DNA of 64,000 nt. Origin: Candidatus Peregrinibacteria bacterium. Lineage in GTDB: Bacteria; Patescibacteriota; Gracilibacteria; UBA1369; UBA12473. The notes under the pieces are model-generated. The model was not told the DNA's origin. It searched no databases and saw only the letters and a program-made list of their open reading frames with translations. The DNA is taken from NCBI GenBank assembly GCA_018659585.1, contig JABJMC010000028.1:36539-100538 (forward strand). The letters run 5' to 3'. Shown here piece after piece: positions 17,180-26,379 of the stretch. Both the position numbers and the translations under genes were made by a program. How positions within the stretch are numbered: the first letter of the stretch is position 1; each line of letters begins with the position of its first letter.

Positions 17180-19681
17180 TTAAATCGCCCCTAATCGCCT
17201 AAAGATCTCTCGCTCCACAAATTCCTTATCCCGGCCGTATTTAAGGCGAGAAAGTTGTTTGTAGGCCTCAGCAGCCTCATGGTCTCCCTCTACCAAATAA
17301 GGATTAATTGGAATAATACTAAACGGACGACTAGGCTGAGTATCAATCGAAAGTTTCATCACACCCTTGAATTTATCCATAGAAATCAAATCTTGTTCAG
17401 AGAAAACCGGAGCCATTTCTTTACCCATAAATTCCGCATCTTGAGCACCAATCTTATACGACATAATTGTGCCCACGTTACCAAAAATCGCATCCTTTAA
17501 ACTTACTTGCTTGGAACCTTTTTTAGCACTTGATCCCTCGAGCTGCGCCAAATATTGATGAGCAATAATTAGGCCTAAACGATACTTACGAGCTTCAGAC
17601 AAAATCGATTCAATACTTTCCGTAACATAGTTTTGGAACTCATCGATATATAGGAAGAAATCCTGACGACCTTCCTTGCCCTGTTTTTGTCGACGCATAG
17701 CTGTCATTTGAATCTTAGAAACCGTAATTAAACCAAGTAGCTTAGAGTTAACCTCACCGGTTTCACCCTTAGAAAGATTCATCAAAAGAATCTTGTTGTT
17801 ATTCATTACATCACCAAAATCAAAAGCTGATTTAGCCTGCCCAATAATATTACGCATCATGCCATTGGTCGTAAACTGACCAAATTTAGCGGCAAAATAC
17901 GGGATCATTTCTTGCTTCTCTCGGGCACCAGTCTTAGCCATTTGGTGATCCCAGAACGATTTAACAATTGGATTTTTAACATGCTTAACCTTTTCACGTT
18001 GATAGTCATCGTCCGTAAACAACCTCACCACATCTGTTAAAGCCCCTCCCTCCGGATCCGCCATCAAGGTCAAACAACCATTACGGAAGTAATCCTGAAT
18101 ACGCGGTCCAAAAATTTCCTCATCAAACAGTTTAATCATAATATTCATAGCTTCCAAAGCCACCCAGTCACGTTCCTCTTCGGTCTCCGCTTCTAGCAAA
18201 TTAAGACCCAAAGGTCGCTCCAAATCACCAGGATTAAAGTAAACAACATCATCAGCCCTCTCACGAGGTATAAACGGCAAAATATCCTCAATCAAAGATC
18301 CATGCGGATCAATCACACAGATGCCACGCCCAGCCTCTAAATCCTGCCGAATCATGACTTGCATGGTCGAAGATTTACCAGTACCAGTTTGTCCAATAAC
18401 GTAAAAATGTCGGAATCGATCATCGTTCTTAATTCGAATTTCACGATTTTCTCCACGATAAAAGTTATGGCCTAGAAGCAATCCTTCCTTAGGTAATTCT
18501 TCTGGAGCCTTAACAACTTTGAAGTTCTGCCAGTGAATGTGCGGCGCCAAATTATAGCGAATATCCGGAACATGAAACAAAGAAGATAATTCCTCGGAAG
18601 AGAGAATCATTGGCCCATTACTTAAATGGAAAAACCGCTGCGTCCAGTTTCGTTTAAGTGAACGATAAATATAACGAATCGCCAAGTATTTATTAGTGTG
18701 ATAACGAGTATATAACAACGCATTACGATCAGTCGAAGCATACTGCGCAAAAGCACTTCTTATACTCAAATATTGCTGCCTAGCAGCGTAAGCTTTAGGA
18801 GAGCTAACCAATAAACGAATCACCGTCTCAAACCCCGGTTGAGTGTTTTTTTCTTCAATGGCCTTAATTTGTTCATCGGTTAGGGGAGTGGTGCGTTCGG
18901 TGTGGCGTTGGGCTTCGGCATCAAAACCAATGTATTCCTGAGTTGGGCCCCGGAACATTACATTAATCAACATGCTAAACCAAGAAAAAGGATTTAAAAA
19001 TTTAAGCCAAGAATCTTCCTTCTGACGCATAATATTTTCAGCGAGTTTGCGACCTTTCTTTTGCCAGCCCTCTTTTTTTGGACGAACTATAACCTGTAAA
19101 GTAGCTGCTTCATCGCGATCTAGCTTAGAAAACACATTTGTAATTCCATTTAGAGGATCGGTATTTAAATGCTGATAAGTCTTAAAAGGATATTGGAAAG
19201 GTTTGTAGTGTCTAAAATAACAACCCCTAACATGCGCATTCTCGGAAAAAATATTAGGTTCTGGCCCGTACTCCACGTAAATATCAGGATAAAAACTCGT
19301 TAATTGTTTTTCCACAATTTTTGCAACTTCTTTTGGTACGCCAATATAAAAATCAATTAAATTATTTTGAGCCACAATCTCAAAACTCATAAAAGTTTGT
19401 CCCTTTAACCAGGCAATAAAACCAACATCATAAACACTATGTAGGGCTTCATAAAAGTGCTTCATAACTGCCGCCACTTCTTTGAAATCTTTGGTTGAAG
19501 AAAATTTCTCCGCCTCTTTCTCTTTTTCCTCTTTAGTCTCTTTCCGAGGAATTTGCAGCTTCATGAAAACCATGTTCATGGAGCGCTCATGATTTAATCG
19601 ACAACGTATCCACCACCAGAACAGAAGGAGGGCTGTAATCGATCCAAGGACCGTGAGAATGATGTTTAGCCAGAGTGCCAT
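17180..19681 (-). CDS. VirD4/TraG/HerA-like P-loop ATPase, membrane-anchored
   Basis: 833 residues. An N-terminal membrane segment (LNIILTVLGSITALLLFWWW) is followed by a long region common to CPR paralogs, then a RecA-like motor: Walker A GQTGTGKS near residue 430, VIDPHGSL, Walker B FFLYIDEFQNY and the AHQYLAQL region. It resembles the coupling-protein/HerA superfamily, which pumps DNA or protein through membrane pores. No other conjugation gene (VirB4, VirB6, relaxase) lies nearby, so conjugation should not be assumed. A paralog lies at 51774-54413. Confidence 0.8.
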   Translation of the reverse strand: MALWLNIILTVLGSITALLLFWWWIRCRLNHERSMNMVFMKLQIPRKETKEEKEKEAEKFSSTKDFKEVAAVMKHFYEALHSVYDVGFIAWLKGQTFMSFEIVAQNNLIDFYIGVPKEVAKIVEKQLTSFYPDIYVEYGPEPNIFSENAHVRGCYFRHYKPFQYPFKTYQHLNTDPLNGITNVFSKLDRDEAATLQVIVRPKKEGWQKKGRKLAENIMRQKEDSWLKFLNPFSWFSMLINVMFRGPTQEYIGFDAEAQRHTERTTPLTDEQIKAIEEKNTQPGFETVIRLLVSSPKAYAARQQYLSIRSAFAQYASTDRNALLYTRYHTNKYLAIRYIYRSLKRNWTQRFFHLSNGPMILSSEELSSLFHVPDIRYNLAPHIHWQNFKVVKAPEELPKEGLLLGHNFYRGENREIRIKNDDRFRHFYVIGQTGTGKSSTMQVMIRQDLEAGRGICVIDPHGSLIEDILPFIPRERADDVVYFNPGDLERPLGLNLLEAETEEERDWVALEAMNIMIKLFDEEIFGPRIQDYFRNGCLTLMADPEGGALTDVVRLFTDDDYQREKVKHVKNPIVKSFWDHQMAKTGAREKQEMIPYFAAKFGQFTTNGMMRNIIGQAKSAFDFGDVMNNNKILLMNLSKGETGEVNSKLLGLITVSKIQMTAMRRQKQGKEGRQDFFLYIDEFQNYVTESIESILSEARKYRLGLIIAHQYLAQLEGSSAKKGSKQVSLKDAIFGNVGTIMSYKIGAQDAEFMGKEMAPVFSEQDLISMDKFKGVMKLSIDTQPSRPFSIIPINPYLVEGDHEAAEAYKQLSRLKYGRDKEFVEREIFRRLGAI

Positions 19682-19723
19682 ACTTTAATTTTAGGGGGAA
19701 TTCGAAAATTTACAATCCATATA

Positions 19724-19752
19724 ATTATACCACAAAAACGAATCAATCACAA
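19724..19752 (-). promoter_or_regulatory. Promoter for the VirD4/HerA-like gene
   Basis: Minus strand TTGTGA, 17 nt, TATAAT with extended TGG. It lies in the gap between aspS and the ATPase gene. Confidence 0.6.
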
Positions 19753-19766
19753 CCTCGTAACCCCGT

Positions 19767-21530
19767 TCAATTTTCAATAAACTTAACGTTCATTTCCGCA
19801 ATTTGATCTTCGGGAAGCTCACTCGGAGCACCAACCATCAAATCCTTGGCTTTTTGATCCTTAGGAAAGGCAATGACTTCGCGAATATTAGGCTCGTTTT
19901 GAATAAGCATAATAATTCGATCCAAGCCCCAGGCAATTCCGCCGTGAGGGGGAGCTCCATATTTAAAAGCTCCTAAAAGATGACCAAATCGTTTTTCGGC
20001 ATCTTCTCTAGAAATACCAAGAGCCTTGAACACTTTTGTCTGCAATTCAGAATCATGGATACGAATACTACCACCAGCAATTTCTGAACCATTTAACGAT
20101 AAATCATAAGCCAGCGCTTTAACTTTTTCCGGAGCAGACTCCAGTAATTCTACATCTTCGGCTTTAGGACAAGTAAACGGGTGATGAGCCGCTGTATAGC
20201 GCCCCTCCTCCTCATTGAATTCAAACAAAGGAAAATCTGTCACCCAACAAAAAGCTAATTTCTCTGGATTTCTTAACTCGAAACGATCAGCACAAGCTAA
20301 ACGAATATTCCCCATTGATGTACAAGCAATCTCAAACGAATCAGCTGTGAAAAACACAATATCTCCAGCTTCCGCTGAAACAGCATCAACAAATGCTTGT
20401 CCCTCATCTTCAAAAAACTTAGTAATCGGAGATTTTAAGCCTCCTTCTTCTACAATGATATAAGCGAGCCCCTTAGCTCCGTAAACCTTGGCTAAATCCG
20501 TTAAATCATCAATATCTTTGCGACTAAACTTAGCGCCACCCGGCACGCGTAAAGCCTTAACCACACCTTTATTTTCTACGGCTTTTTCAAAAACCTGAAA
20601 ACCACATCCCTTACACAACTCAGACACATCCTGAATTTCCATTTCAAATCGAATATCTGGCTTATCTGAGCCATATTTATTCATCGCCTCTTCCCAAGTC
20701 ATACGTGGAAAAGGCTTAGCCATAAATTCTTTTTGAGGAGCTAGTTTTTCAAAAATAGTAGTCAATATTTCTTCGTTAGTCGTCATTACATCTTCTGGTT
20801 CCACAAATGACATCTCCATATCCAATTGCGTAAATTCTGGCTGACGGTCACCGCGCTGGTCCTCATCACGGAAACAACGAGCAATTTGAAAATACTTATC
20901 CATTCCAGAAACCATCAATAACTGCTTAAGTTGTTGCGGTGATTGCGGTAAAACAAAACACTTCCCAGGATAAAGCCTAGAAGGAACAATATATTCACGA
21001 CTGCCTTCTGGGGTGCCCTTAATCAAAATCGGCGTTTCCACCTCAATAAAACCACGTTCATCAAACAAATCACGAGTCATTTTTGTAAACTTATGACGCA
21101 TTACAAGATTATTTTTCATTCGACTTCGGCGCAAATCCAAGTATCGATACTTCAATCTCAATTCCTCACCAACCGTCTTATCTTGATCAATTTCAAAAGG
21201 CGGAGTCAAAGATTCATTCAAAATTTCAATTTCATTCACCAAAACTTCAATTCCACCAGTTTCCATGTTTTCATTTGTCATGCCCTCGGGTCTTTTTCGA
21301 ACAGTGCCAGTAACTTGAATCACATATTCAGACCGCAATTTATCCATTTTTTCATGAATCTCAGCATTATTCTGCGGGTCAGAAACAATTTGAGTTAACC
21401 CATAACGATCCCTTAAAACAACAAAAATTAAGCCACCATGATCGCGTCTTTGGTGAACCCATCCCGAAAGAGTGACTGTTTGGTCATCATGATCTGGCCC
21501 AAGCTGATCTAAAGTATGTGTTCTATACAT
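19767..21530 (-). CDS. aspS: Aspartyl-tRNA synthetase
   Basis: 587 residues, the length of the bacterial-type AspRS with an inserted GAD domain. It shows an N-terminal OB anticodon-binding fold (VTLSGWVHQRRDHGGLIF), class II motif 2 around FRDEDQRGDRQPEFTQLD, the GAD insertion in the middle, and motif 3 GGIAWGLDRI near the C-terminus. Whether it is discriminating or also makes Asp-tRNA(Asn) cannot be told without the gatCAB context. It follows dnaE by 27 bp, so the order 25496-dnaE-aspS is probably one operon. Confidence 0.97.
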   Translation of the reverse strand: MYRTHTLDQLGPDHDDQTVTLSGWVHQRRDHGGLIFVVLRDRYGLTQIVSDPQNNAEIHEKMDKLRSEYVIQVTGTVRKRPEGMTNENMETGGIEVLVNEIEILNESLTPPFEIDQDKTVGEELRLKYRYLDLRRSRMKNNLVMRHKFTKMTRDLFDERGFIEVETPILIKGTPEGSREYIVPSRLYPGKCFVLPQSPQQLKQLLMVSGMDKYFQIARCFRDEDQRGDRQPEFTQLDMEMSFVEPEDVMTTNEEILTTIFEKLAPQKEFMAKPFPRMTWEEAMNKYGSDKPDIRFEMEIQDVSELCKGCGFQVFEKAVENKGVVKALRVPGGAKFSRKDIDDLTDLAKVYGAKGLAYIIVEEGGLKSPITKFFEDEGQAFVDAVSAEAGDIVFFTADSFEIACTSMGNIRLACADRFELRNPEKLAFCWVTDFPLFEFNEEEGRYTAAHHPFTCPKAEDVELLESAPEKVKALAYDLSLNGSEIAGGSIRIHDSELQTKVFKALGISREDAEKRFGHLLGAFKYGAPPHGGIAWGLDRIIMLIQNEPNIREVIAFPKDQKAKDLMVGAPSELPEDQIAEMNVKFIEN

Positions 21531-21557
21531 AAAAGTTTTATTTAAGTAAGTGCCATA

Positions 21558-24500
21558 CTAAGTAATAGTTGCCATCTCTGCAATCTGACTTTTCAAATCT
21601 TCGCTAATTTCAATTCCAAAAGGAACCTTAATCCTTTTTACCATCCCACCTTGTTTAATCTGAATTTCAACCCGTTGTTTACCTTGATGTCGCAACAACA
21701 ATTCCTTTAATTTAAGCAGTTGCTCAGAAGATGCTTGCCCATCACTCATCGTAATAACTAAGTCTTCTTGAATAACTGATCCCGTAGAAACCGGTGGTTT
21801 TTTAGTTGTTTCCTTAGATTCTTGTTTAGAAGGGGTCTCTTTTTTTACTGGTTCAACTGCTGGTGACTCCTCTTCAGGAACAACTTGAGATGAAGCAATT
21901 GTTACTTTTTCCTCGGGATTATAAAGCTTAGCTTGTTTGGCTTTGGTAATCATTGTTTCCAAAGAAACACCTTGAATAGTTTGGGCCAAAACCTGAAATT
22001 GACCTCTTCTAAATTCCACCTTGCCAGTAATAACCACTACACTTTCTGCGGTTAGTAAATCTCTAAATTTTGTAAAAGTATTTGGGAAAATTGTAATTTC
22101 CATACGACCAGTTGGGTCCTCCAAGGTTAAATAAGCCATTTGAGAACCACTCTTTGTAAAGATTTTCTTAACAGTAGTCAAAATTCCAGCTAATTTAATA
22201 GATTTTCCCGTCAATTTTTTATCAATAGATTCAATTAAATTAACTTTACGACGCAAATATCCTTTTAATCCTTGTAACGGATGACCAGAAACATAAAACC
22301 CCAAAAATTCTTTTTCCCATTGCAATCGCTGTAAATTAGAAGCAGGAGAAACTTCCACTAAGGCAAAAGGAGGTAAAGCGGCCTCGTCTTCTGTTAACAT
22401 CGAAAAAATATCAGTTTGACCCTCTGCCGAAGTAGTCTGAATTAAGCGTGCATGACGAGAAATATTTTCAATACTTGCAATTAAAGCTTTTCTCTCTCCT
22501 AAATCATCCAGAGCTCCGGAATAACCTAAGGCCTCCAAAGCTTTTTTATTAAGAAGTTTATAGGGAACTCGTTTCGTAAAGTCTTCTATATCTTTAAATT
22601 CACCTCCTTTTTCCCGGATTTCTAAGAGTTCGTTCACAGTTCCAATTCCTACACCCTTAATAGCCGCCAATCCAAAACGAATACTCTTATCATCAACAAC
22701 CGTAAAATTAGCCATAGATTCATTAATAGAGGGAGGGAGAATAGAAATCCCCATAGCCTCGGCTTCGTTAAACTCAATTACCAAGCGGTCAGTATTATCA
22801 CAATCAGATGTCATAAGAGCGGCCATGAACTCGGCTGGGTAATGGCTTTTTAAATAAGCAGTTCGATAAGCAATCATGGCGTAGCAAGTAGCATGCGCTT
22901 TGTTAAATCCATAACCAGCAAACGGCTCAATAACCTTATCAAACACTGCAGTAGCAAATTTTTCAGTATGGCCTTTTTCAACTGCTCCCTCAATAAATTT
23001 AGTACGTTGCTGCCCTAACAAAGAAGCGATTTTTTTACCCACCGCTTTACGTAAAATATCAGCCTCTCCCAGAGAAAATCCAGCTACTAACTGCGCTAAT
23101 TGTAAAATTTGTTCCTGATAAACCGCCACACCATAAGTTTCTTCCAAAATTCCTTTAAAAGTAGGGTGCAGGTATTTAACCTTTTTTTCATTATGCTTAC
23201 CTCGAATATATGAAGGAATCCAATCCATTGGACCTGGCCTATACAAAGCATTCATGGCAATCAAATCCTCAAAACGAGTTGGTTTTAACTCTTTTAAATA
23301 ACGTTTCATTCCCGCGGATTCAAACTGAAAAACTCCGGTAGTTTCACCACGCGCCATTAATTCAAAAGTTTTCTTGTCCTCGAGTGGAAGATTATCAATA
23401 TCAATATCTTCGTCCTTGGTTCGCTTAATTATTTCCAAGGCATACTGAAGAATTGATAAGTTTTTTAAGCCCAAGAAATCCATTTTAAGTAGACCCAAAC
23501 TCTCCACCGAATACATGTCGTATTGCGTAATTATGGATTCGTCTTTTTTACTAGCTGAAGCTAATTGAAGGGGAGTGTACTTAACCAATGGTTTGTCGGA
23601 AATAACCACTGCACAAGCATGAACCGAAGCATGACGAACCACTCCTTCTAATTTTTGCGCTAAATCCAGTAATTTCTTAACTTGTGGATTCGAATCATAA
23701 TGAGCTTTCAAATCAATTTCTTGATCTAGGGCTTCCGCTAATTTAACACCAGGCCGTCCAGGAATCAGCTTAGCAATCACATCAACCTCTGAATAAGGCA
23801 CGCCCAAAGCGCGACCAACATCCCGTACCGCCGCTCGAGCAGCCATGGTCCCAAAAGTAATAATTTGAGCCACATGCTCTTTTCCATATTTTTCAACCAC
23901 ATAATCCAAAACTTCATCACGACGCACATCGGCAAAATCAATATCAATATCCGGCATACTTACTCTTTCCGGATTCAGAAATCGCTCAAAAAGAAGTCCG
24001 TATTTAATTGGATCTATGTCTGTAATTTTTAAACAATACGCAATAATCGAACCAGCCGCTGAACCACGACCCGGTCCCACCAAAATACCAGAATTTTTCG
24101 CAAAAGCCACAAAATCATGAACAATCAAGAAATAAGTATCAAAACCCATTTCGTGAACCAAACCTAGTTCGTATTCCAAACGATCAAGTACTTCTTTAGA
24201 CGGATCATCTCCGTAATGTTCTTTTAACCCTTCTTCGCATAATTCGCGTAAATAATCTTGGTTGGATTTATTGAATGGGGGAGTGAAAGACGGAATTAAG
24301 TGCTGATCACCAACTTCTAGTTCCACATCACAACGTTTTGCAATCTCAACTGTGTTAGACAAAGATTCCGAAACATAATCAAAGTCTTGCTTCATTTTCT
24401 CTGGAGGACGCATTGAAAGATCACCTTCCATCCGGAACCGACTCTCATCATCAACTTTATTTCCAGTTTGCACACAAAGCAAAACATCATGAGCCTCTTT

Positions 24501-25142
24501 ATCATCCGGATCAATGTAGTGACAATCATTAGTAGCCACTAGGGGAGTCTTCGTCGCTTGTGAAAGAGTTATTAATTTTTCATTCACAATGCCCTGCTCC
24601 ATTAATTGGGGATGACTTTGCAATTCCAAAAACACGCTTTCTTTTCCAAAAACAGACTGCAATTCAGTTAAAAACTCTCGAGCTTCATCCTCGCGATTAG
24701 CTAAAAGCAATTTAGCTATATTCCCGTTTAAACAACCAGTTAGCGCAATTAAACCATCCGAATTATCACGCAAAAGCTCCATGTCAATGCGTGGCTTATA
24801 ATAAAAACCTTCTAAATGAGCTCTAGTTGCAATTTCCAATAAATTTTCATAGCCTCTTTTATTTTCGGCCAGCAAAACTAAATGTCCAATCTGATTATCA
24901 ACACCAGCTTGCTTAGAAAAGCGACTAGAAGCAGCTGTATACGCTTCCATTCCAATAATAGGCTTAATACCAGCCTTTTGAGCCGCTTGGTAAAATTCAA
25001 TCGCTCCATGCAAATTTCCATGGTCAGTAATTGCCACGGCTGGAGAGCCATCTTTTATGGCTCGTTCTATATAATCCTTTGGTTTAGGCAATCCATCCAA
25101 AAGACTATAGTGGGTATGGCAATGAAGATGTACAAAAGTCAT
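21558..25142 (-). CDS. dnaE: DNA polymerase III subunit alpha
   Basis: 1194 residues, replicative polymerase of the DnaE1 type. An N-terminal PHP domain is present (HCHTHYSLLDG, AITDHGNLHG). The palm has the catalytic aspartates in MPDIDIDFAD, followed by fingers (GYGFNKAHATCYAMIAY), helix-hairpin-helix (IKGVGIGTVNELLEI) and an OB fold near 1000-1090 (GRMEITIFPNTF). The last part is a Lys/Glu/Pro-rich linker and a small domain. It includes two of the AGGGGAGT polar octamers on the opposite strand. Confidence 0.97.
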   Translation of the reverse strand: MTFVHLHCHTHYSLLDGLPKPKDYIERAIKDGSPAVAITDHGNLHGAIEFYQAAQKAGIKPIIGMEAYTAASSRFSKQAGVDNQIGHLVLLAENKRGYENLLEIATRAHLEGFYYKPRIDMELLRDNSDGLIALTGCLNGNIAKLLLANREDEAREFLTELQSVFGKESVFLELQSHPQLMEQGIVNEKLITLSQATKTPLVATNDCHYIDPDDKEAHDVLLCVQTGNKVDDESRFRMEGDLSMRPPEKMKQDFDYVSESLSNTVEIAKRCDVELEVGDQHLIPSFTPPFNKSNQDYLRELCEEGLKEHYGDDPSKEVLDRLEYELGLVHEMGFDTYFLIVHDFVAFAKNSGILVGPGRGSAAGSIIAYCLKITDIDPIKYGLLFERFLNPERVSMPDIDIDFADVRRDEVLDYVVEKYGKEHVAQIITFGTMAARAAVRDVGRALGVPYSEVDVIAKLIPGRPGVKLAEALDQEIDLKAHYDSNPQVKKLLDLAQKLEGVVRHASVHACAVVISDKPLVKYTPLQLASASKKDESIITQYDMYSVESLGLLKMDFLGLKNLSILQYALEIIKRTKDEDIDIDNLPLEDKKTFELMARGETTGVFQFESAGMKRYLKELKPTRFEDLIAMNALYRPGPMDWIPSYIRGKHNEKKVKYLHPTFKGILEETYGVAVYQEQILQLAQLVAGFSLGEADILRKAVGKKIASLLGQQRTKFIEGAVEKGHTEKFATAVFDKVIEPFAGYGFNKAHATCYAMIAYRTAYLKSHYPAEFMAALMTSDCDNTDRLVIEFNEAEAMGISILPPSINESMANFTVVDDKSIRFGLAAIKGVGIGTVNELLEIREKGGEFKDIEDFTKRVPYKLLNKKALEALGYSGALDDLGERKALIASIENISRHARLIQTTSAEGQTDIFSMLTEDEAALPPFALVEVSPASNLQRLQWEKEFLGFYVSGHPLQGLKGYLRRKVNLIESIDKKLTGKSIKLAGILTTVKKIFTKSGSQMAYLTLEDPTGRMEITIFPNTFTKFRDLLTAESVVVITGKVEFRRGQFQVLAQTIQGVSLETMITKAKQAKLYNPEEKVTIASSQVVPEEESPAVEPVKKETPSKQESKETTKKPPVSTGSVIQEDLVITMSDGQASSEQLLKLKELLLRHQGKQRVEIQIKQGGMVKRIKVPFGIEISEDLKSQIAEMATIT

Positions 25143-25166
25143 AGGGTCCGTAAATGTTTTTACTAA

Positions 25167-25496
25167 TTAAAGGCCATTCGCATAAGCATCAATATTTTGT
25201 TGCAGCCAATCATCTAACCATCGGAAAAGTTCCCCAATCCAAGGAATTTCCGAAAGAATTTGACTTACAATAAAGGTTACAATTGTTAACACCGCTACTG
25301 TTCCCAAAATAAATCCAAGCCCTCGTGCTGTCCCAGCCATAAAATTATTCCAAATAATACTCTTTGGCGAAGAAAGATACTGAAAATAATCCTTTATTTC
25401 CTTATCTTTCAGGGTATCAACGTTAATATAAGTATTGTGAACAACCTTAGCTCTTGTTTTTTTAGTTTCCTTTTTGACAGAAGAACTAGTTGCCAT
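25167..25496 (-). CDS. Small membrane protein (DUF5665-like)
   Basis: 109 residues: a basic N-terminus (KKETKKTRAKV), then YFQYLSSPKSIIWNNFMAG, one membrane segment (GLGFILGTVAVLTIVTFIV) and an amphipathic C-terminus. This layout resembles the DUF5665 family, of unknown function. It is 24 bp upstream of dnaE and probably heads that operon. The family call is tentative. Confidence 0.7.
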   Translation of the reverse strand: MATSSSVKKETKKTRAKVVHNTYINVDTLKDKEIKDYFQYLSSPKSIIWNNFMAGTARGLGFILGTVAVLTIVTFIVSQILSEIPWIGELFRWLDDWLQQNIDAYANGL

Positions 25497-25620
25497 AGGT
25501 GTTGGAAGTTAAAAGAGGGCGTAACGAATGTAGTTTATATTATTTCCATGGACAACCAAAGGTCTTTTCATTAAAATCAGAACGTTCTTAGAAAAAAACA
25601 GGACCAAAAGCCCATATTTA

Positions 25621-25705
25621 GCCGGGGTGGTGAAACTGGCAGACACGCATGCCTTAGGAGCATGTGCCGCAAGGCGTGAGGGTTCGAATCCCTCCCCCGG
25701 CACCA
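25621..25705 (+). tRNA. tRNA-Leu (anticodon UAG)
   Basis: An 85-nt class II tRNA: acceptor GCCGGGG/CCCCGGC, anticodon stem CATGC/GCATG with loop CTTAGGA (anticodon TAG), a long variable arm (TGCCGCAAGGCG), T arm with GGTTCGAATCC, discriminator A and encoded CCA. It reads CUN codons. Confidence 0.97.
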
Positions 25706-25874
25706 CACGCAAAACAGGATAAAATCCTAGTTTTGTGCAACGAGCGAAGCGAGTAAAAGGATGAATCACGAGGATTATTTCGTGCAACGCAGCGCCGAAC
25801 GTAGTAAGGCGCAACCTTTACGTGATTTTTGTTAAACAAGAAAGAGTTAATCCCGCGGCGGAGCGGGGGCAGAA
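25706..25874. other. Structured non-coding stretch after tRNA-Leu
   Basis: There is no credible gene in these 169 bp. At least three hairpins can be drawn: CAAAACAGGAT-AAA-ATCCTAGTTTTG (25710-25735, one bulge), CACGA-N8-TCGTG (25767-25784) and GCGCC-N11-GGCGC (25792-25812). GC-rich near-palindromes AGCGAAGCGAG and CGCGGCGGAGCGGG are also present. This could be a trailer or terminator region, an intergenic repeat, or a small RNA. Confidence 0.5.
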
Positions 25875-26339
25875 CTACTCTAAAGCCTTCTCAATCCCCG
25901 CAATCTTCCATTCATTCTCATAAACAACAACCGTAAAATCCCAGATCAACTCAGTGGCGTCATAATGTCCCATAACCCGCACCTTTGCAGAGTCATCAAA
26001 CATTTCCGCATCATTTACCGTTACACTACCGGGGTGATCCTGAATACCAAAAGTAAGAGGAACAAACCCAGAAACATTATCAAACTGATCATGCAAAGAG
26101 GGGACTAGATACTCGCCAGCCGCCTCATAATCAAAAGGAGGGTCAACTAATACATCATTCACAAATTTTGAAACTGAGAGTTTTGGGCTACCAGAGATCT
26201 CCTCTTCAACCTCAATAATCTCAACAACCACTTCATCATCAATAGGGTCTTCTACCGGCACATCAACGTCAGTCATGCAGCCAGCTAAGAAGGACACGCA
26301 CAATAACGACGCTAATAGAAATAAAATGGACTTTTTCAT
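25875..26339 (-). CDS. Lipoprotein with one NTF2-like domain
   Basis: 154 residues from the ATG at 26339 (the ORF track starts 8 codons earlier with MYNLIHLV, which would spoil the signal). Lipobox LAGC at about 18-21, then an acidic linker (VEDPIDDEVVVEIIEVEEE). The C-terminal 100 residues (VNDVLVDPPFDYEAAGEYL ... WDFTVVVYENEWKIAGIE) match the repeat found three times in the neighbouring gene. The fold looks like a small NTF2/DUF4878-type cone. It is last in a three-gene envelope operon. Confidence 0.75.
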   Translation of the reverse strand: MKKSILFLLASLLCVSFLAGCMTDVDVPVEDPIDDEVVVEIIEVEEEISGSPKLSVSKFVNDVLVDPPFDYEAAGEYLVPSLHDQFDNVSGFVPLTFGIQDHPGSVTVNDAEMFDDSAKVRVMGHYDATELIWDFTVVVYENEWKIAGIEKALE

Positions 26340-26379
26340 AACAAGGTGGATTAAATTATACATACACTATACATACAAA

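Noticed and set aside
25509-25839. Minus-strand ORFs 25509-25814 and 25654-25839 (with GEGFEPSRLAAHAPKACVSASFTTP-like text)
   Set aside because: They are antisense translations of tRNA-Leu and its flanks, a well-known type of false protein; no start signal or coding character.
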